A stretch of DNA of 64,000 nucleotides from Asterella californica (GCA_036924285.1 JAYKYS010000008.1:14059001-14123000), one strand, 5' to 3'; counted from the first letter of the stretch, positions 21,700 through 34,795 are shown. Numbers and translations: made by a program. The notes: generated by a model not told the origin, from the sequence alone.

Positions 21700-24098
21700 A
21701 TGGACGCTGAGAGCCTATCTCAATTCATAGATGAGGCTTCTACGTCTGGAGAGGCCCCGAGGGTGAACCCACTAAAAAGGTCTGATATGCGATTGCTTGA
21801 GGCATTCGCGTTGATCATGCAACAACAACAAGCCGCTGAACGAAAGGAGACAATGGCTACTAGAGCTTTGCAGTCTGTTGTGGGTTTGTTGGATCAGTTT
21901 GATGGAAAGAACATCTCCAAGTACCTCAAGTACTATTCTCGGGAGATGGAGTTGAGTAAAGTGCCAGAGAGAGAGATGGTCAATACATTTGAGCTTGCTG
22001 TCGTACCAGAGATACGAGAGCATGTGAAAGAGATCATTCACTCTCATGGCGCTACATGGGAAGAGTTTACTTTTCAATTAAAAGAAGAATATTCTCTAGA
22101 AGATGCAGATCGAGTGACTAAGAAGTCATTCATGGAGTGGGTAAACAAACCCAATAAAGGGCTTGTTGCTACAGAGCTATTTAGGGAATTCGAGAGACAG
22201 TTCCTTCAGTTGTCTCGGATGGAGAAGCTCACATTGGAGAACGACGAAGTGGAGCTGTTTTTGCAAGCAGCTAACAATGAGCTACAGAGGGAGTTGGAAC
22301 TACTTCTGGAAGACAGGATGGAAGATACTGGGCTCACGGCTGATTGGAGGAAGGTTTCTGAAGCAGTGGTGTACTTGCGAAGCGGGAGTATAGGAGAGGG
22401 AAGGTGGTGGTAAGGCAAGAAGTGAGACCACCGCCAATCGTACTACCCCGTAGGCAGCCAACAATGCCTAATGTACAGGCACCTACGGTACAAGTACCTC
22501 CTATTTCATTTCCTGCAGTTCCTGTCCCTATGGTTGCACCTCAAAAGGATGCGATAGAGGAATTGGTAAAAGAGATGAGAGACTTGCAAATTAAGCTAGC
22601 AAGGCTAGAGGAGAAAGGAGGAGTACATGAGAGCAAACCCGCTCCAAAGCAAGGGTATGTGCAGAGATGTATCTGGTGCGATAGCACTGAATATCACCGG
22701 AAGGAGTGCGGAGACTTTGCTGACAACCTACGGCAAGGAGTGATCTACTGGAAGGAGGGGAAGGTTGCCTTGAAGGAGACAGGTGAGATCCTCAAAACTA
22801 ACTTTGGAAGAGGAGGGATGAGGCAAGTTTTAGAGGATTATCTTTCACAACATGCTGAGGTATCAGTAAAAGCCGCTACCTATGGGGTTGAGGTAGTGAA
22901 AGATAGAGATAGTACTTCTGAAGAGGAAGTAAAGGCGAGTGAAATATGGAGTCATGCTGTGACCACAATGGAGAAAGGAAAAGCAACAAGGGGTGAGTTA
23001 CTCAAGGTGGCCACGACAATCAGAGGTGCTACTGGATGGAGTGATCCAGTAGATACAATGTCTGTACACGCCTATTTGGCAAAGAGTCAACATGAGGCTC
23101 TCATGGAGGAGAAGCGTAGGAGGGATGATGATGGTCCTAGTGAGGAGAGAAGTACTCCTAAGAGGCAGTTACGAGGTGAGAAACCTCGGCTAGATACAAC
23201 GCCGGTGCGAGAAGAGACTATGGAGGAAGTTCCACCATCTACTACAGAGAGGTTAGAAAGGAGTAAGAAAGGTAAGCCTGCTACCTACAAGCTGCAGTCG
23301 GATATTGAGGCTGCTACAGATTTTAAGGGGGTGTTAGAAAAGAGAGTGCTCAACGCGAAGATTGAGTTTACTTTACGAGAGATCCTAGGAATAGCAAAGA
23401 AGGAGTTCCATGATGTCATTATTGACACCATCAAGAGGAAGAGGCAGTTGACAGGAGAGACTGCTATGACTAACGCTCTAGATACGAGAATAACGAAGGA
23501 GGAGGAGCAAGAGTTAGCTAAATATTGCACCAGTCATAAGGTTCGATTTGCTGTAGATGAAGATGAGGGAGATGATATGGTTTCTAGTTACTATACTAGG
23601 GGACATTGGGCTAGAGGTACTACGGAGACCTTGGTGAAGATAGGAGATTTGGTAGATCCGGTGGTTGCTCTCATTGACCATGGATCAGAGATTACCATCG
23701 TATCTAAAGATGTCTATAAGCGAGGGAAGTGGCCCATTGACACAGAGCATGGTTGGATGATCCGGGCAGCGAATAACACACGGGGAGAACTCTACGGTGC
23801 TTGTCCGGATGTAAGGGTGAAGATTGGGGATGTAGTCATAGAGCAAAACTTTTTTGTTCAAGACACTACTTCGTATCCGGTGATTCTTGGACAGCCATAC
23901 ATTACGGCTGTAAGGATGGAGACCAAGGTGCTGGATGATGGATCTGCATATGCTAGGATCAGAAATCAAGACGGTAAGAGAGCAGTGCAGTTTCTAACTG
24001 TACCGCCTAACCATGAGCGCAATCGAGAGAACTTGCGGAGTGGTTCTCTTCCTAAAGTCACTGAAGAGTTTAAGGATTTTCGCATAGGGTCACCATAG
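21700..24098 (+). pseudogene. gag: gag and protease of the young element
   Basis: Gag starts at ATG 21700 in an ACC-ATG-G context. The first frame (237 aa, to 22413) holds the capsid-like region. A frameshift at about 22393-22413 moves into the second frame (from 22404, 564 aa). That frame carries a knuckle CIWCDSTEYHRKEC with spacing CX2CX5HX3C, one residue off the canonical CX2CX4HX4C seen in element 1. A pepsin-like protease follows, with DHGSE near 23676 as the catalytic loop (usual D-T/S-G) and an ILGQPYI block near 23882. The equivalent gag break in element 1 lies at another codon, so I read this as mutation. The frame ends with TAG at 24098; pol continues one base back (-1). Confidence 0.82.
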
Positions 24099-24106
24099 AG
24101 CGAGGG

Positions 24107-27100
24107 TATGGTGATACCGATACACAGAAGGAGGTACTCTCGCCAGCGAAGGGAAGTGCCTTTTGTACAGGAGTTGTGGGATTTTCTGAGGGTGGATTTG
24201 CTTTATATACGCAGCTTGTTGATCTACAGAAGTGGGAGCGGAAGGCTGTGGAAAGAGTTGAGAAAGATCTAAAAAGAGTGTGTGTACTTGACGAGGAGGA
24301 TAGAATAGCGGGTGTTTACATGGAGATGAGATTAGAGGATCCTTTGGAGGAACTTACCAAGATTGAGAAAAGGAGTGAAGATCAACTGGTGGAAATAAAT
24401 TCTAGAGAGCTCTATTCGATCATAGAGTCATTCCAGAAACCAGAAGTCAGGGTTGAAACCAAGTACAAAACGGTGGATAGAAAGGTTAAGCCTGTAGCTC
24501 AACCTTTACCCGATGACTCCAACAACCAAGTTCAGCAAGCTTCGAAGGAGAAGAGCTTAAGGGATCCTCGCCAAGTGGGCCACAAGTTTACTGCGGCTAC
24601 ACTCAAGGAGTTGAAGGTAGGATCCGCAGATTTTCTCTTTCCTATTGAAGAGCGAGAGTTCAAAGAGATGTTGAGTAAGCATGGAAAGGCTTTTTCTTTT
24701 GAAGCTTCGGAGATAGGATGCGTGGATCCGAGCGTAGTAGCTCCAATGATTATCTTTACAGTGTCGCATGCACCTTGGGACTTGAGGCCAATCCCTGTAC
24801 CTAGGGCTCATCTACCTAAGCTTATGGAGCTTCTAAAGGAGAAAATGCAGATGAAGATTCTCGAACCTTCATTTGCACCGTATTCCAGTCGTTGGTTTAC
24901 AGTTCCGAAAAAGAGTGGAGCGTTACGCTTCATTCAAGATATGCAGCCAGTAAACCAAGTGACTATCAGGAATACAGGGATAGGACCGATTGTAGGAGAG
25001 TTTGCTGAAGCATTTGCTGGAAGAGCGATCTATTCTGTGGGAGATCTCTACTCCGGATACGATCAATTTCAACTTGCCGAAAGAAGTAGGGATGTCACCA
25101 CTATGAGGACTCCGTTGGGACTGGTAAGGATGTGCACATTACCACAAGGGGCTACTAACTCAGTGGCGCACATGATGAATGGGATGAATAAAGTCTTACG
25201 AGATTTTATTCCGGAGAAGACAATGCCGTTCTTGGATGACATTCCAATCAAGGGTTGTCCAGAGGAGGAGAAGGATGAAGCGACAGATCAGAGGGGGTGC
25301 CGTAAGTTTGTTATTGATCACATTGCAGATGTTGATAAGATATTGTCACGTCTTGAGGAAGTCCACTTGACGTTATCAGGAGCTAAGTCCTCATTTGGAG
25401 TGCGAGAGGTTGTGATTGTGGGACATTTGTGTGGATGGTTTGGTCGTAGGCCTGATCCAAGTAAGGTAGATGCCATCCAACGGATGAAGGATACATGTAG
25501 TTCGCAAACTGAAGTACGGAGGTTCTTAGGGGCTTGTGTATTCTATCATGTTTGGATTCCTCACTTTGCACATGTTGCTGATCCTTTATACGGCTTGCTT
25601 CGGAAAGGCAAGAAGTTTAAGTGGGACGAGAAGCACTCAGAGGCAGTTCGAAGGCTAAAAGAACTGTTATCTTCCCCGCTTGTACTTCGTAGAGTCAGCT
25701 ATGAAGGGGGTAAACCTGTAGTTCTGACTGTTGATAGTAGCCCTATAGCAATTGGATGGACTGTGGGGCAAGATGATGAAGAAGGGGACAGGTTTGCTGT
25801 GCGGTTCGGCGCAAAGGTGTTGAGTGAGCGACAAAGGAAGTACCCACAAGTGAAGCGAGAACTATGAGGGGTGGTTACAGCTATGAAGGCTGAGAAAGAT
25901 TACCTGATTGGAGCATCGGTGGTTGTGGAGACTGATTGTTTGCCATTGTTGGGAATGATTACGAATTGTAACACTCCTGATATTGCTATGCTAAGGTAGA
26001 TAGCGTACATCAAATCATTGAATCCTGAATTCAAGCACATAGCCGGTAAGGATAATCCAGTAGCAGACATGTTGTCTCGAGCAAGGTATGAAGGAGAGGA
26101 AGATATGATCGAGGACGCAGAGGATGTTGGCACTACCGTCTTTTCTAGAGCGCAAAAGGGAGAAGCAGTGTATCCAAAACCATTCGAAGAGGAGTTGTAC
26201 GAGGGTGAATGGATAGATATTGGGCGTTATCTTAGCACGTTGGTGAAGCACCATGAGTGGAGTGATATACATTTCAAACAGATCAGGAGGAAGGCTTACA
26301 ACTACATACTACAAGGTGGTTACATGTGGAAGCGATCTAAGCGAGATGTTGATCTACCACAAAGAGTTGTATGCAAGAAGGAGATGCAGACGCAACTTAT
26401 TCGAGAGTTCCATGACAGTTTATGGGCTGGACATCGAGGTATTTATGCAACCTTCACAAAGCTCAAGGAGAGGTACTGGTGGCGTAACATGTACAGAGAT
26501 GTGGTGAGGTTCGTAGAATCGTGTCAGACTTGTCAGATGTACTCAGAGATCAGACATCGGGACGGTTTGCATCCTACATATCCGCTTGCAATTCATTATA
26601 AATGGGTGGTAGATCTGGTTATCATGCCAATAGGGATATGGCAAATGCGATATTTGGCTCTTGCACGAGAGGATCTGTCCAACCAAGTAGAAGGACGGGC
26701 TTTGCGTACAAAGTCCACTGAAGGAGTTTGCATATTCTTGTTGGAGGACGTGATCTGTAGGTACGGGTGTGTTGGAAAGATTACAGCAGATCGTGGAGAG
26801 CTGAATACTCTCGAAGCTAAGCAGTTCTTTGAGAGATGCGGGGTGAAACTAGCTCTTACTACGGCCTACAATCCAGAAGGGAATGCTAAGAGTGAGCGAG
26901 GTCATCCTCCTATTGTTAAAGCCATTGTGAAAGCTTGTAGAGGAAGGGTGAAGGAGTGGCCAAGGTTCTTACCTTTTGCTTTATGGGCTGATCGCTGCAC
27001 ACATAGTTCAGTGACTGGGTACATGCCAGCAGAGCTAATGCAAGGGCAAAAACCTATCATGCCCATCGAGGAGCATATTCCTACTTGGAGCGTTCTACCT

Positions 27101-27589
27101 TGGGAGGATAATATGTCTAAGGAGGATCTTCTTGCGCTTCGGATTCGTCAACTGGAAAGAAGACCCGAGGACATAGAGATTGCAGTTGATAGGTTGAGAA
27201 AGGCTCGGTTGAAGAATAAGGGCAGGTTTGATGAGCGTCACCGGTTGTGGCCTAAGGAGATTAAGGAAGGCGATTGGGTGTTGGTGTATGATTGCAGCTT
27301 GGACAACCAATATAGTGCTCTTAGAAAATTCTCTAAGCGGTGGTTTGGACCATATGTGGTTCTTGTTGTACATGACAATGCTACGTATTCACTTCGGGAG
27401 CTTGATGGATCAAAGCTTAAAGTTCTCATTGTAGGAAAGCGTGTGAAACTCTTCAAGAAGCGAGATGAAGAGATAAGCGTGGAAGAAGTCGGAGCGGAGT
27501 TTGATCTCTTGGATGACGATGAGGATGATTTGGTTCTTGAGGATGCTGATAACGATGACATCATTCAAGACGACGAAGACGTTGTGTGA
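24107..27589 (+). pseudogene. pol: pol of the young element: RT, RNase H, integrase
   Basis: One frame with only two in-frame stops, TGA at 25865 and TAG at 25997; both sit where related elements usually have Trp. RT spans about 24780-25500, with FIQDMQPVN, LYSGYDQFQ, LPQGATNS and FLDDI (25229-25243) as the YxDD box with Leu. RNase H follows: TVDSSPIAIG, VETDCLPLLG and the AGKDNPVADMLSR end near 26040. Integrase has an HHCC finger (HDSLWAGHR...CQTCQ near 26410-26540). Its catalytic core carries D in VVDLV, D in TADRGE and E in KSERG about 35 residues later. The C-terminal part (GDWVLVYD, FGPYVV) is a GPY/F-like module, and no chromodomain is evident. The acidic tail ends at 27589. Confidence 0.88.
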
Positions 27590-27641
27590 TGCCGTCCACA
27601 ACTTGTAAGTGTTTGTGGCGCATGCCGAATGATGCGCAGGT

Positions 27642-27655
27642 TTAGAGGGGGTGGA
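27642..27655 (+). promoter_or_regulatory. Polypurine tract
   Basis: TTAGAGGGGGTGGA lies immediately before the TGTCG start of the 3' LTR. A purine run in this position primes plus-strand DNA synthesis in LTR retrotransposons. Confidence 0.8.
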
Positions 27656-29933
27656 TGTCGTGTTGAGAGACGTCTCACATGTGAATCCAGTGAAGAACGG
27701 GTGTTGTGTTTTCTTTGTGTTCGGTGAACCTTTTGTGTAGTTCGCATGAGAGGGTATTAGGTGTCACGTTCACAAAGATCTGGATGTGAGATCGCACGAT
27801 AACAAGATGTGCCGACTCAATGATCCGTGAATGTTCGCGTGAATGGCTCTTGTTGTCAAACATAGGTATAAGATAGTGGGTTGGGGGTTTGGGGAGGCAT
27901 TCTTCTTTGGGGTAGTTTTCATGAGTGTGTCTTACGTGATAAGAAGGAGCGGCAAGTGTTGTATTCATGGATGGAGGACTGAATCGAGTTCCAAATCTGC
28001 CATTTCCGAACCCGTTTCATATCAAGCTTCACTTGACCCACCGCGATCACTTTCGACAGTGGTTCGTCGTCTACTTTGGAGAAGAGTTCATGGGGAGGAT
28101 GATGGACTCGCCTACTCCGGTGATCTTACCAATCGTCACGTATGGAGAGGGCTGGGACTTGACAGTGTACATCTTACTTTGACGAGGACCAATGGACCTG
28201 AATTATCCAGCCAACATCCCTTTCAACGTCTGGGTGGATGTTCGATGTCACTGTCGGCGAAAGATCAATCATCGTGCGTGGATCGCAAGGAACTTTGGGG
28301 AGGAGTACTGTAATCAAGTGATGGCTTCTCCATTTCCTTTTGTAGTACCTTTCATCGTAAATCGGTTCCAGGTTGTCATCTTGACCTTGTACTGAATCTT
28401 AAGTATTGAGTACGATCTCTATAGTTCGACGAATGTAATTAACCTAAGGTTGGGGCCGATGCCTTGAAGGCATGAGAGGATAGTAAGGTTATAGTTGTTC
28501 TAGGGTACCAAGTAGAGGACAAAAGAGGTTTTCAGATCTGTTTTCTTATTGGTCCATTTTCGACCAATCAACGCCATTCCAGATCTGCAGACGGCTTTAG
28601 GGTTTTGGAGGTCTTCCCGAGGGTCATTTGAGGAGTGAGTGGTCTTGTTGGAAAGCTCTCGAGACGGGCTACACTCTGGAGACAAAGATCAGGCGATTTG
28701 GAATTCTGAGGAGAGAGTGATGGACGTTGAAAGTCAGGGGGGTCAAATCGGTACTCCGAGCCACGTTTTGGAGTGATCCGGGAGTTTGAGAGGTGATCTT
28801 TAGGAGCTGTCAAGGGAATCGAGTAGTTCACTCCGTGCTGGTTGTATTGATGTAAAACAATCCTACATTTGGGTTGGATTTGCTCCTGAAATGATCAATT
28901 GAAGTTGGCTGTTACAGTTGAGAGGTATGAGAAAGCCCGCTTTCTTTGGATTCAAAGCTTGAGGTGCTCCGTGCACATGGGATTGGATCTCTGAGTGAAA
29001 CTTTCCAGGATGAGAGTGTGCCCTATCAGCTAGTCACATGTGAAATTTCAGTTCAATTGGGTAAGAGAATGTGTGGAGATCTAGGATTTTGGCCATCGAG
29101 ATCTGTAAAGCTCAGAAGTTAGCACAGGCGGGTGGCTTGATTCATCGCGGACAGTTGGGGGTCATATCTGAGACTGAAATTTCATACAGTAGTAGAGAAG
29201 GGTCAGAGGGGGTGTCCTGTGAGGTTTGAGCCTGATTGGATAATCGAGGTGAAGGCACGAGATTGTCAAAGTTCAGTTTGCAGCGAGGCGAGAAAGACGT
29301 AGAGAGATTTTGCTTAAATCTCTTGGTTGGAGTTGAACAAAAACGACTTGAAGATGGGAGGTGTGCTTCTTGGAGGTGTCGTGTGGATGACAAGGAGGCT
29401 GTTTTGTGAGATTGGTACGGCGATCACGCTCAGTGGAGGTGCCACGTCTTGCTGAAGCTGAGGTACCGTTATCCTCGGTATCACGCCCCGAGTTTCTAGC
29501 TGTTTTGCTGCCGATATGTCTTGTATCGTTGGGAAGCTTGTGTAGTAGGCGGTCCTTGCTGTGGACATCTTCCTGAGCAAACTCGTATCAGCGAACAATA
29601 GAAGGTCAGAGTCTACAATTAGGTAGTTTGTCGAGAAGAAGTAGTGAAGCGGATGTGGATGAGAGATTGTATGAAGAGTGCTTGGGATCTAAAGCAGACA
29701 CGTACCGTGTATGAGCCTTGCCTTTATCTAGAGTGGAATCGAGCTCCGAGTCATTTGTGTGATGCACATGTGCTACACTTGGGTCAAGTTAGCTCGCTAA
29801 TAACCTACAAAAAAGACTGATAGATTAGATATTGAGAGCATAAGTTTTCATCGGTTAGGTCGTAGATCCAGTTGTATCTCTCTACAGCCAGATACCCCGT
29901 GTATTCCCAGACCATATTTCACGCCCTACGACA
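27656..29933 (+). repeat. 3' LTR of the young element
   Basis: 2278 bp, matching the 5' LTR apart from two substitutions I noticed (T/A ten bases from the start and A/G at about 27750). It carries the same mini-ORF pair at 27967-28182 and 28192-28395. Confidence 0.93.
27967..28395 (+). CDS. Second copy of the LTR-encoded mini-proteins
   Basis: Identical in translation to 19680-20108: the 71-aa ORF 27967-28182 and the 67-aa ORF 28192-28395, in one frame around a TGA. In this position they would be expressed only from a promoter in the 3' LTR or by read-through. Family unknown. Confidence 0.45.
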
Positions 29934-31842
29934 ACGGTATCGTTTATACTAAATGGGCAAAAGGAGAAATCATGCGACACTACAAGAAGGGAGTTGATTT
30001 TGACTTAATAGTGCATGATCAGAAGACAAAGGAGGCATTTGAGGAACTGAAAAAGACATTGGTGATAGCTCCTATACTTGCTAATCTTGAGTGGAGTAAA
30101 GCATTTATTTTGTATATAGATGCCTCTAATGTAGCAATCGGATGTACATTAAGTCAGTTAGATGGAGATAGGCATGATCATCCTATAGCTTATGCTAGTA
30201 GACAGATGGTTCCAGCAGAGAAGAATTACTCTGTGACTGAACGAGAGGATTAGCTGTGATTTTTGGGTTGAAGAAATTTCGACACTACTTGCTAGGAGGG
30301 AAATTTTCCATAGTCACAGATCATAAGGCTTTAAAGTATATCTTTAATAAGCCTACTGCCGAAGGTAGTATTGCTCCTTAGAAGATCTTTCTATTAGAAT
30401 ACGATTACATGATCTAAGATAGACTAAGGAAAAAGTATGCAAATGTTGATCTGTTGTCAAGGGCTTATGATGATGAGGGAGAAGAACCGTTTGATGATTC
30501 ATTTCCAGACGAGCAAGTGATGACCATCACAAGCATGGAGAAGGTACTTGACGAGTACAAAGAAATCTAGAGTGTCCTTACAGATGGCTCTTTTTCAAAA
30601 GGGATGCATACCCGAGAACATAATGCATTGATCAAGTAGATGTAAACCTTACACCATGGTGGAGGGAATAATGTTTTATCAAGGAGCAGATGGATTACTA
30701 AGGAGAGCAGTTGGTCAAAAAGAAGCTTTCAAGCTAATGCATGAGTTTCACGACGGCACCGTTTGCGGAGGTCACTTTGCTGGTAAGATAACAACCTTCA
30801 AAATTTTGGATGCGGGTTATCATTGGAGAGGTATTTTTAAGGAGTGTTTAGACTATTGCAAAACTTGTGACGTATGTCAAACATTTGCTCTAAAGTCTAC
30901 TAGATCACATCCGTTAAGATCAATTCCAGTGTTAGGACCATTTGGGAAGTGGGGTATTGATTTTGTAGGTCCTCGAGGCATAGATACATTCTAGCCGTCA
31001 CTGACTATAGTACCAAGTGAGTAGAGGCTAGATCTTTGAGAGAGACTAATGAAACAAAAGTGGGTAGATTCCTATGAGAGAGGATCATCACAAGATTTGG
31101 ATGTCCCTCAGAGTTGGTCTCAAATAGAGGAGGAGAGTTTGTAGGGAGCATGACTACTGCTATGCTGCAACACTTTTCTATCAAACCACAAGTAACGACG
31201 TCGTACAAACCAAATGTTAATGGTCTAGTGGAGAAGATCAATCTTACACTTTGTATGATGTTCGTCAAAGATGCTGGTATTGAGACTACGAAACATACTT
31301 GAGATAAGAGACTACATGTCATCTTAAGGGAGTATTGGACGACAACAAAGACTTCTACTGAGTATTCTCCATTTCGACTTGTTTATGGAGTAGAGTCCAA
31401 GTTGCCAGTCCAATTCGAATTGGATACTTTTCAAACTATGCAACGAAAGTTGAAAAGGTCGAGGAGAGAAGACTTGTCAAATCAAGGAGGGAGCAACTCA
31501 TGGAGTTGGAAGAGACACGAGTGGTAGCAATGATCCGGATGGAACGAGCTCAGGCGTATCAAAAGAAGAGTTACGACAAACGATTGAGCAGGAGGGAGGT
31601 AAAACCTTTTCAAGTCGGAGATTGGGTAATGTTGTATGATGCTATCAGATTCAAGAGGACTAGGAAGAAGTTTCTTCTTAGATATTTTGGTCCTTTTGTT
31701 CTAGATAAGGTGTAGAGCAACTTCACATATGACCTTCAGGAGCTAGGAGGAAGGAGATTTGATCACGTCAACCATGACAAGTTGAAGTTGTTTCATAGAC
31801 GAAAGTTCTCTCTTCACTCCGAAGACGGAGCGAAAATTTAGT
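29934..31842 (+). pseudogene. pol: Older gypsy pol fragment: RNase H and integrase
   Basis: This fragment was interrupted by the young LTR element. It begins at KGVDFD...AFEELKKTLVIAPIL (connection to RNase H). It continues through LYIDASNVAIGCTLSQ, a frameshift at about 30250 and FRHYLLGGKFSIVTDHKAL. Then comes an integrase finger (HEFHDGTVCGGH...CKTCDVCQ near 30750-30890), KWGIDFVGP with the first catalytic Asp and the SNRGGEFVG block. Near the end, GDWVML and FGPFV are visible. In-frame stops include TAG 30379, TGA 31018 and TGA 31300, at least the last two in usual Trp positions. It ends with TAG at 31842, just before an LTR-like start. RT, protease and gag are absent. Confidence 0.82.
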
Positions 31843-31855
31843 CTAGGGGTACAAT

Positions 31856-32741
31856 GTAACGACTTATGTTACACACATGAAGTTTGTCTATTAGTAAGGT
31901 GTTTAGTTATAGCTAAGTGTGGAGAATGTTTATTTGCTGCCCAAGTACTTTAAGGAGGTATCAAGTTAGTCATGATTAGCTAAAGTTAGTTATGGTTAAA
32001 CTTAGTTATATTTTTGGGTAAAATTCAGATATTTGCTAAAGAGTGAGCACTACTATCTTGTCATCTTGTCTAAAAGATAGAAAGGAGGTGGAAGATATCC
32101 CTTATCTCCTTTTTGACTTGATATTAGCGGTTGGATTAAAGTTGTGGACTTTGTGGGCATTAAAAACAAGAAGAGATTCCACATGTCTCCTTTTTAGTGG
32201 GTCCTAGTGTAGAGAGGGGATGGAAATTCGAGATTGCTTGAGAATATTTCAGAATCCTTCTAGAAGTTGTTGACTTTGAAGGAATAAGCCCATGTGAAAA
32301 GGTAGAAAGTCCATGTGATTAATGCTTTTACCTTAAGTAATATCTTAGTAAAATCCGGTAAAAATAATTACGGTTGAGTTACCAAAAGGTACCAAAGTAA
32401 AAACCTAGAATGTATAAATAGAGGAGTAGAGAAGATCTCCTCATCCTTGTTTTCACATCGTCATAATGACAAATTAAGCAATAGAGAGAGATAGTGATAT
32501 TTTAGCATGTGAGAACTTGAGAGATGTCGTTAGAATGAATAATTTTAGTTGATGAGTTTATGGGTGTATGAATGAGTGAACTTAGTATTTTTCTCTTCAA
32601 GTTCATGGTGTGCTTCCATCAAAGCCATCAAAGGTGACCCTTGAGTGAGAGACATGCTCGACATGTTGCAGATTGATCGATGACATCGTGGAGGTTGAGA
32701 GATTGGGGGTAGTTTATTGATAGGACCGCGGATGGTTTACA
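31856..32741 (+). repeat. Probable 3' LTR of the older gypsy element
   Basis: It starts TGTAACGAC after a GGGGTACAA stretch that follows the end of pol by 13 bases, where a 3' LTR is expected. A TATAAATA box lies inside. The right end is uncertain: TTACA at 32737-32741 would pair with the TGTAA start. The partner LTR is not in the window. Confidence 0.5.
32413..32420 (+). promoter_or_regulatory. TATA box in the older LTR
   Basis: TATAAATA followed by a purine-rich stretch, at the expected U3 position of the LTR starting at 31856. Confidence 0.55.
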
Positions 32742-33656
32742 AAACAGAGACAACAGAGAAAGAGAAACAAGCACGAAAATGAACGTCACAATATATACCA
32801 ACTCTCAACACATATACACTATCGATTTTTTCTCCTAAGAACTCAAGACTGAAAAACAGAGCAGAGCGGTTTGTACTTTGCTTCAAAACTCTCTATAACG
32901 AGTCTCTGAATCTCAACCTAGACCCAAAACTATCGAAGCGTAGCTCAAAGCAAGAGAAACATCCCTTTGCTAACAAAAAGAGCTGCACCAGTATCACACG
33001 ATTCAAACACAAGTCCAAACCACATCCATGTACAAGCCTTCAATTAAACCTAGCTACCACAAGCTGTACATAGCCAACTAGATCTCTAACGAACTCCAAA
33101 AGACGAAAACCGTAGCTAAGGAACCGAAAAAGACCTATCCGAGAACTTTCTCCTTCGCCGAACGGTCTTCAGATGCCGAATAGGGTCTTCTTCCTTGACT
33201 CCGTTGGTCCAAGAAACCTTCAGATCCAACTCACTACAGCCGAGATATCGTCAGTTTTTGATCGCAGATGACTGAACCTTCAAAAAATCCTCCCTGCGGC
33301 TTAAAACTGCACACATCGCTAAAAAAGGATCGTCTGATCTGATATCCGTCTTCTCTGATAGGTAGATCTAGCTACCCTGAACCCAACGAGACTCCAAACA
33401 AACCGTTTGGAGTTCTCCTTGCAAAACCACGCAAGAAATTTGGTCACGGATTGCAAAAAATTGACGTAAATCGACTCCGTGCGACTCAAACTCGCTTACC
33501 ACAACCAAACCAATAATCCAATCCACACATGGTCTTCTCTTGTGCGTAGATGAAGGCTCCCTGATCGCATAGGCACCAAGAACGAAGAGCTTGGCTCGTC
33601 GATCGCGAAGAACAACCCAATCCCAGATCCCAAGCGACAAAAAATTGACGTGCGTC
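32742..33656. other. Unassigned 0.9-kb stretch
   Basis: No supported gene. The minus strand has open frames without recognisable motifs. The right part contains two copies of a short AAAAATTGACGT word (about 33462 and 33647), the second directly at the junction with the repeated block. Confidence 0.4.
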
Positions 33657-34795
33657 TAGGGGCAGACTCACTCCTACCTCGTACCGCACTGACTGATTCC
33701 TCCTGTAAGGCCATCCAATCACATGCAAGGAATCTCCGAAGATGAGTCGCCACCTCCCGATATCCTCCTTTGCCACCTCAAGTATAACGGAGGCACCAAC
33801 GAGGAAGTAAGAGGAACAATAACCATACCGCCTCAGCCCTAGTATTCCATGCCAACATGTCGAGGGGTAGACGGAATGCCTGCCTCACCTCGTCATGAAG
33901 AGCATGAGGTAATCGATGGAACAAACACCGACAAGGGAAACTCATTTCGAACAAACTCAAAATAGTGCCAGAGTGAGCTCTCAACCACTCTCACGACTCT
34001 GGAGGAACTCTAGGAAGAAAAGCTAACGATGCCATAATGACTGCACGCGTAGACCTCTGTTCTCGGCTAACCTGGGCATCCCATGTGGTCGTACCATAGC
34101 TCTTGTGCATCTTTCTCACATGAGATTTTATCCCTTACGAGGTAAATAACTGAATGCACATCGAACATGATGTGTTTCGAATCAGTCCCGGTCTCATGGG
34201 AGAGAGAGTACCCATAGCTAGAGAAGAGACGATCCGATCAAACGATACTCGTAATAAAAACATCTTCCAGAAAAGAAGAAAAACAAGAAAAAAAGAAAAA
34301 AAGAAAGAAAGAAAGAAGAAAAAGAAAAAGAAAAAGAGAAGAAGAAGAAAAATCATGAACCCTGATATGTAGAGAGAAAGAAAATATATACACTAAATGT
34401 GACAAGAAATCTCTCAAAAATCTCTCAAAAATCTTAAAAAGAACACTATGTAACCTTAAAATCTCAGAAAAACTAAAACTATTTAATACTCACTCATTTC
34501 TCTACAAGATGTGCCAACTCGAAGAGCAAAAGAAAGAGAAAAAGAAAACGGAGAAGAATATGTAAAAAAACCTTGCGATATCCTGCTCTAACACCCTCCC
34601 CTTTCTCACAATACTCTCTCTGCAATCCCAATCCCACCCCTCCCGCATCCTCCCGCTCCCTCTTGGTCACATAGTCGATGATCTCCCTCAAGATGTACGT
34701 ACTATAGAACAGATCATGTTCAAGTATAGTCGTCTAAATGTGTTTGAGTAATATGCGATTGTTCCACAGTTCTACCTTTAGCACGCAGAGTACAG

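Larger units (their letters stand above)
19369..29933 (+). mobile_element. Complete young LTR retrotransposon (Ty3/gypsy-like), 10.6 kb
   Basis: Two 2278-bp direct repeats (19369-21646 and 27656-29933) each begin TGTCGT and end ACGACA, a perfect 6-bp terminal inversion. ACGG flanks both sides (19365-19368 and 29934-29937); an AACGG five-base TSD is possible if the last A is shared. The internal part encodes gag, an aspartic protease, RT, RNase H and an integrase in Ty3/gypsy order, with a polypurine tract before the 3' LTR. The LTRs share the same length and I noticed only two differences in 2278 bases, so insertion was recent. The target was an older gypsy fragment. The coding region nevertheless has frameshifts and stops, so this copy was probably mobilised by another copy's proteins or mutated soon after insertion. 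Confidence 0.93.

Noticed and set aside
22393..22413. Programmed frameshift inside gag
   Set aside because: The related gag at 959-2400 loses frame at a different codon, so independent indels are more likely.
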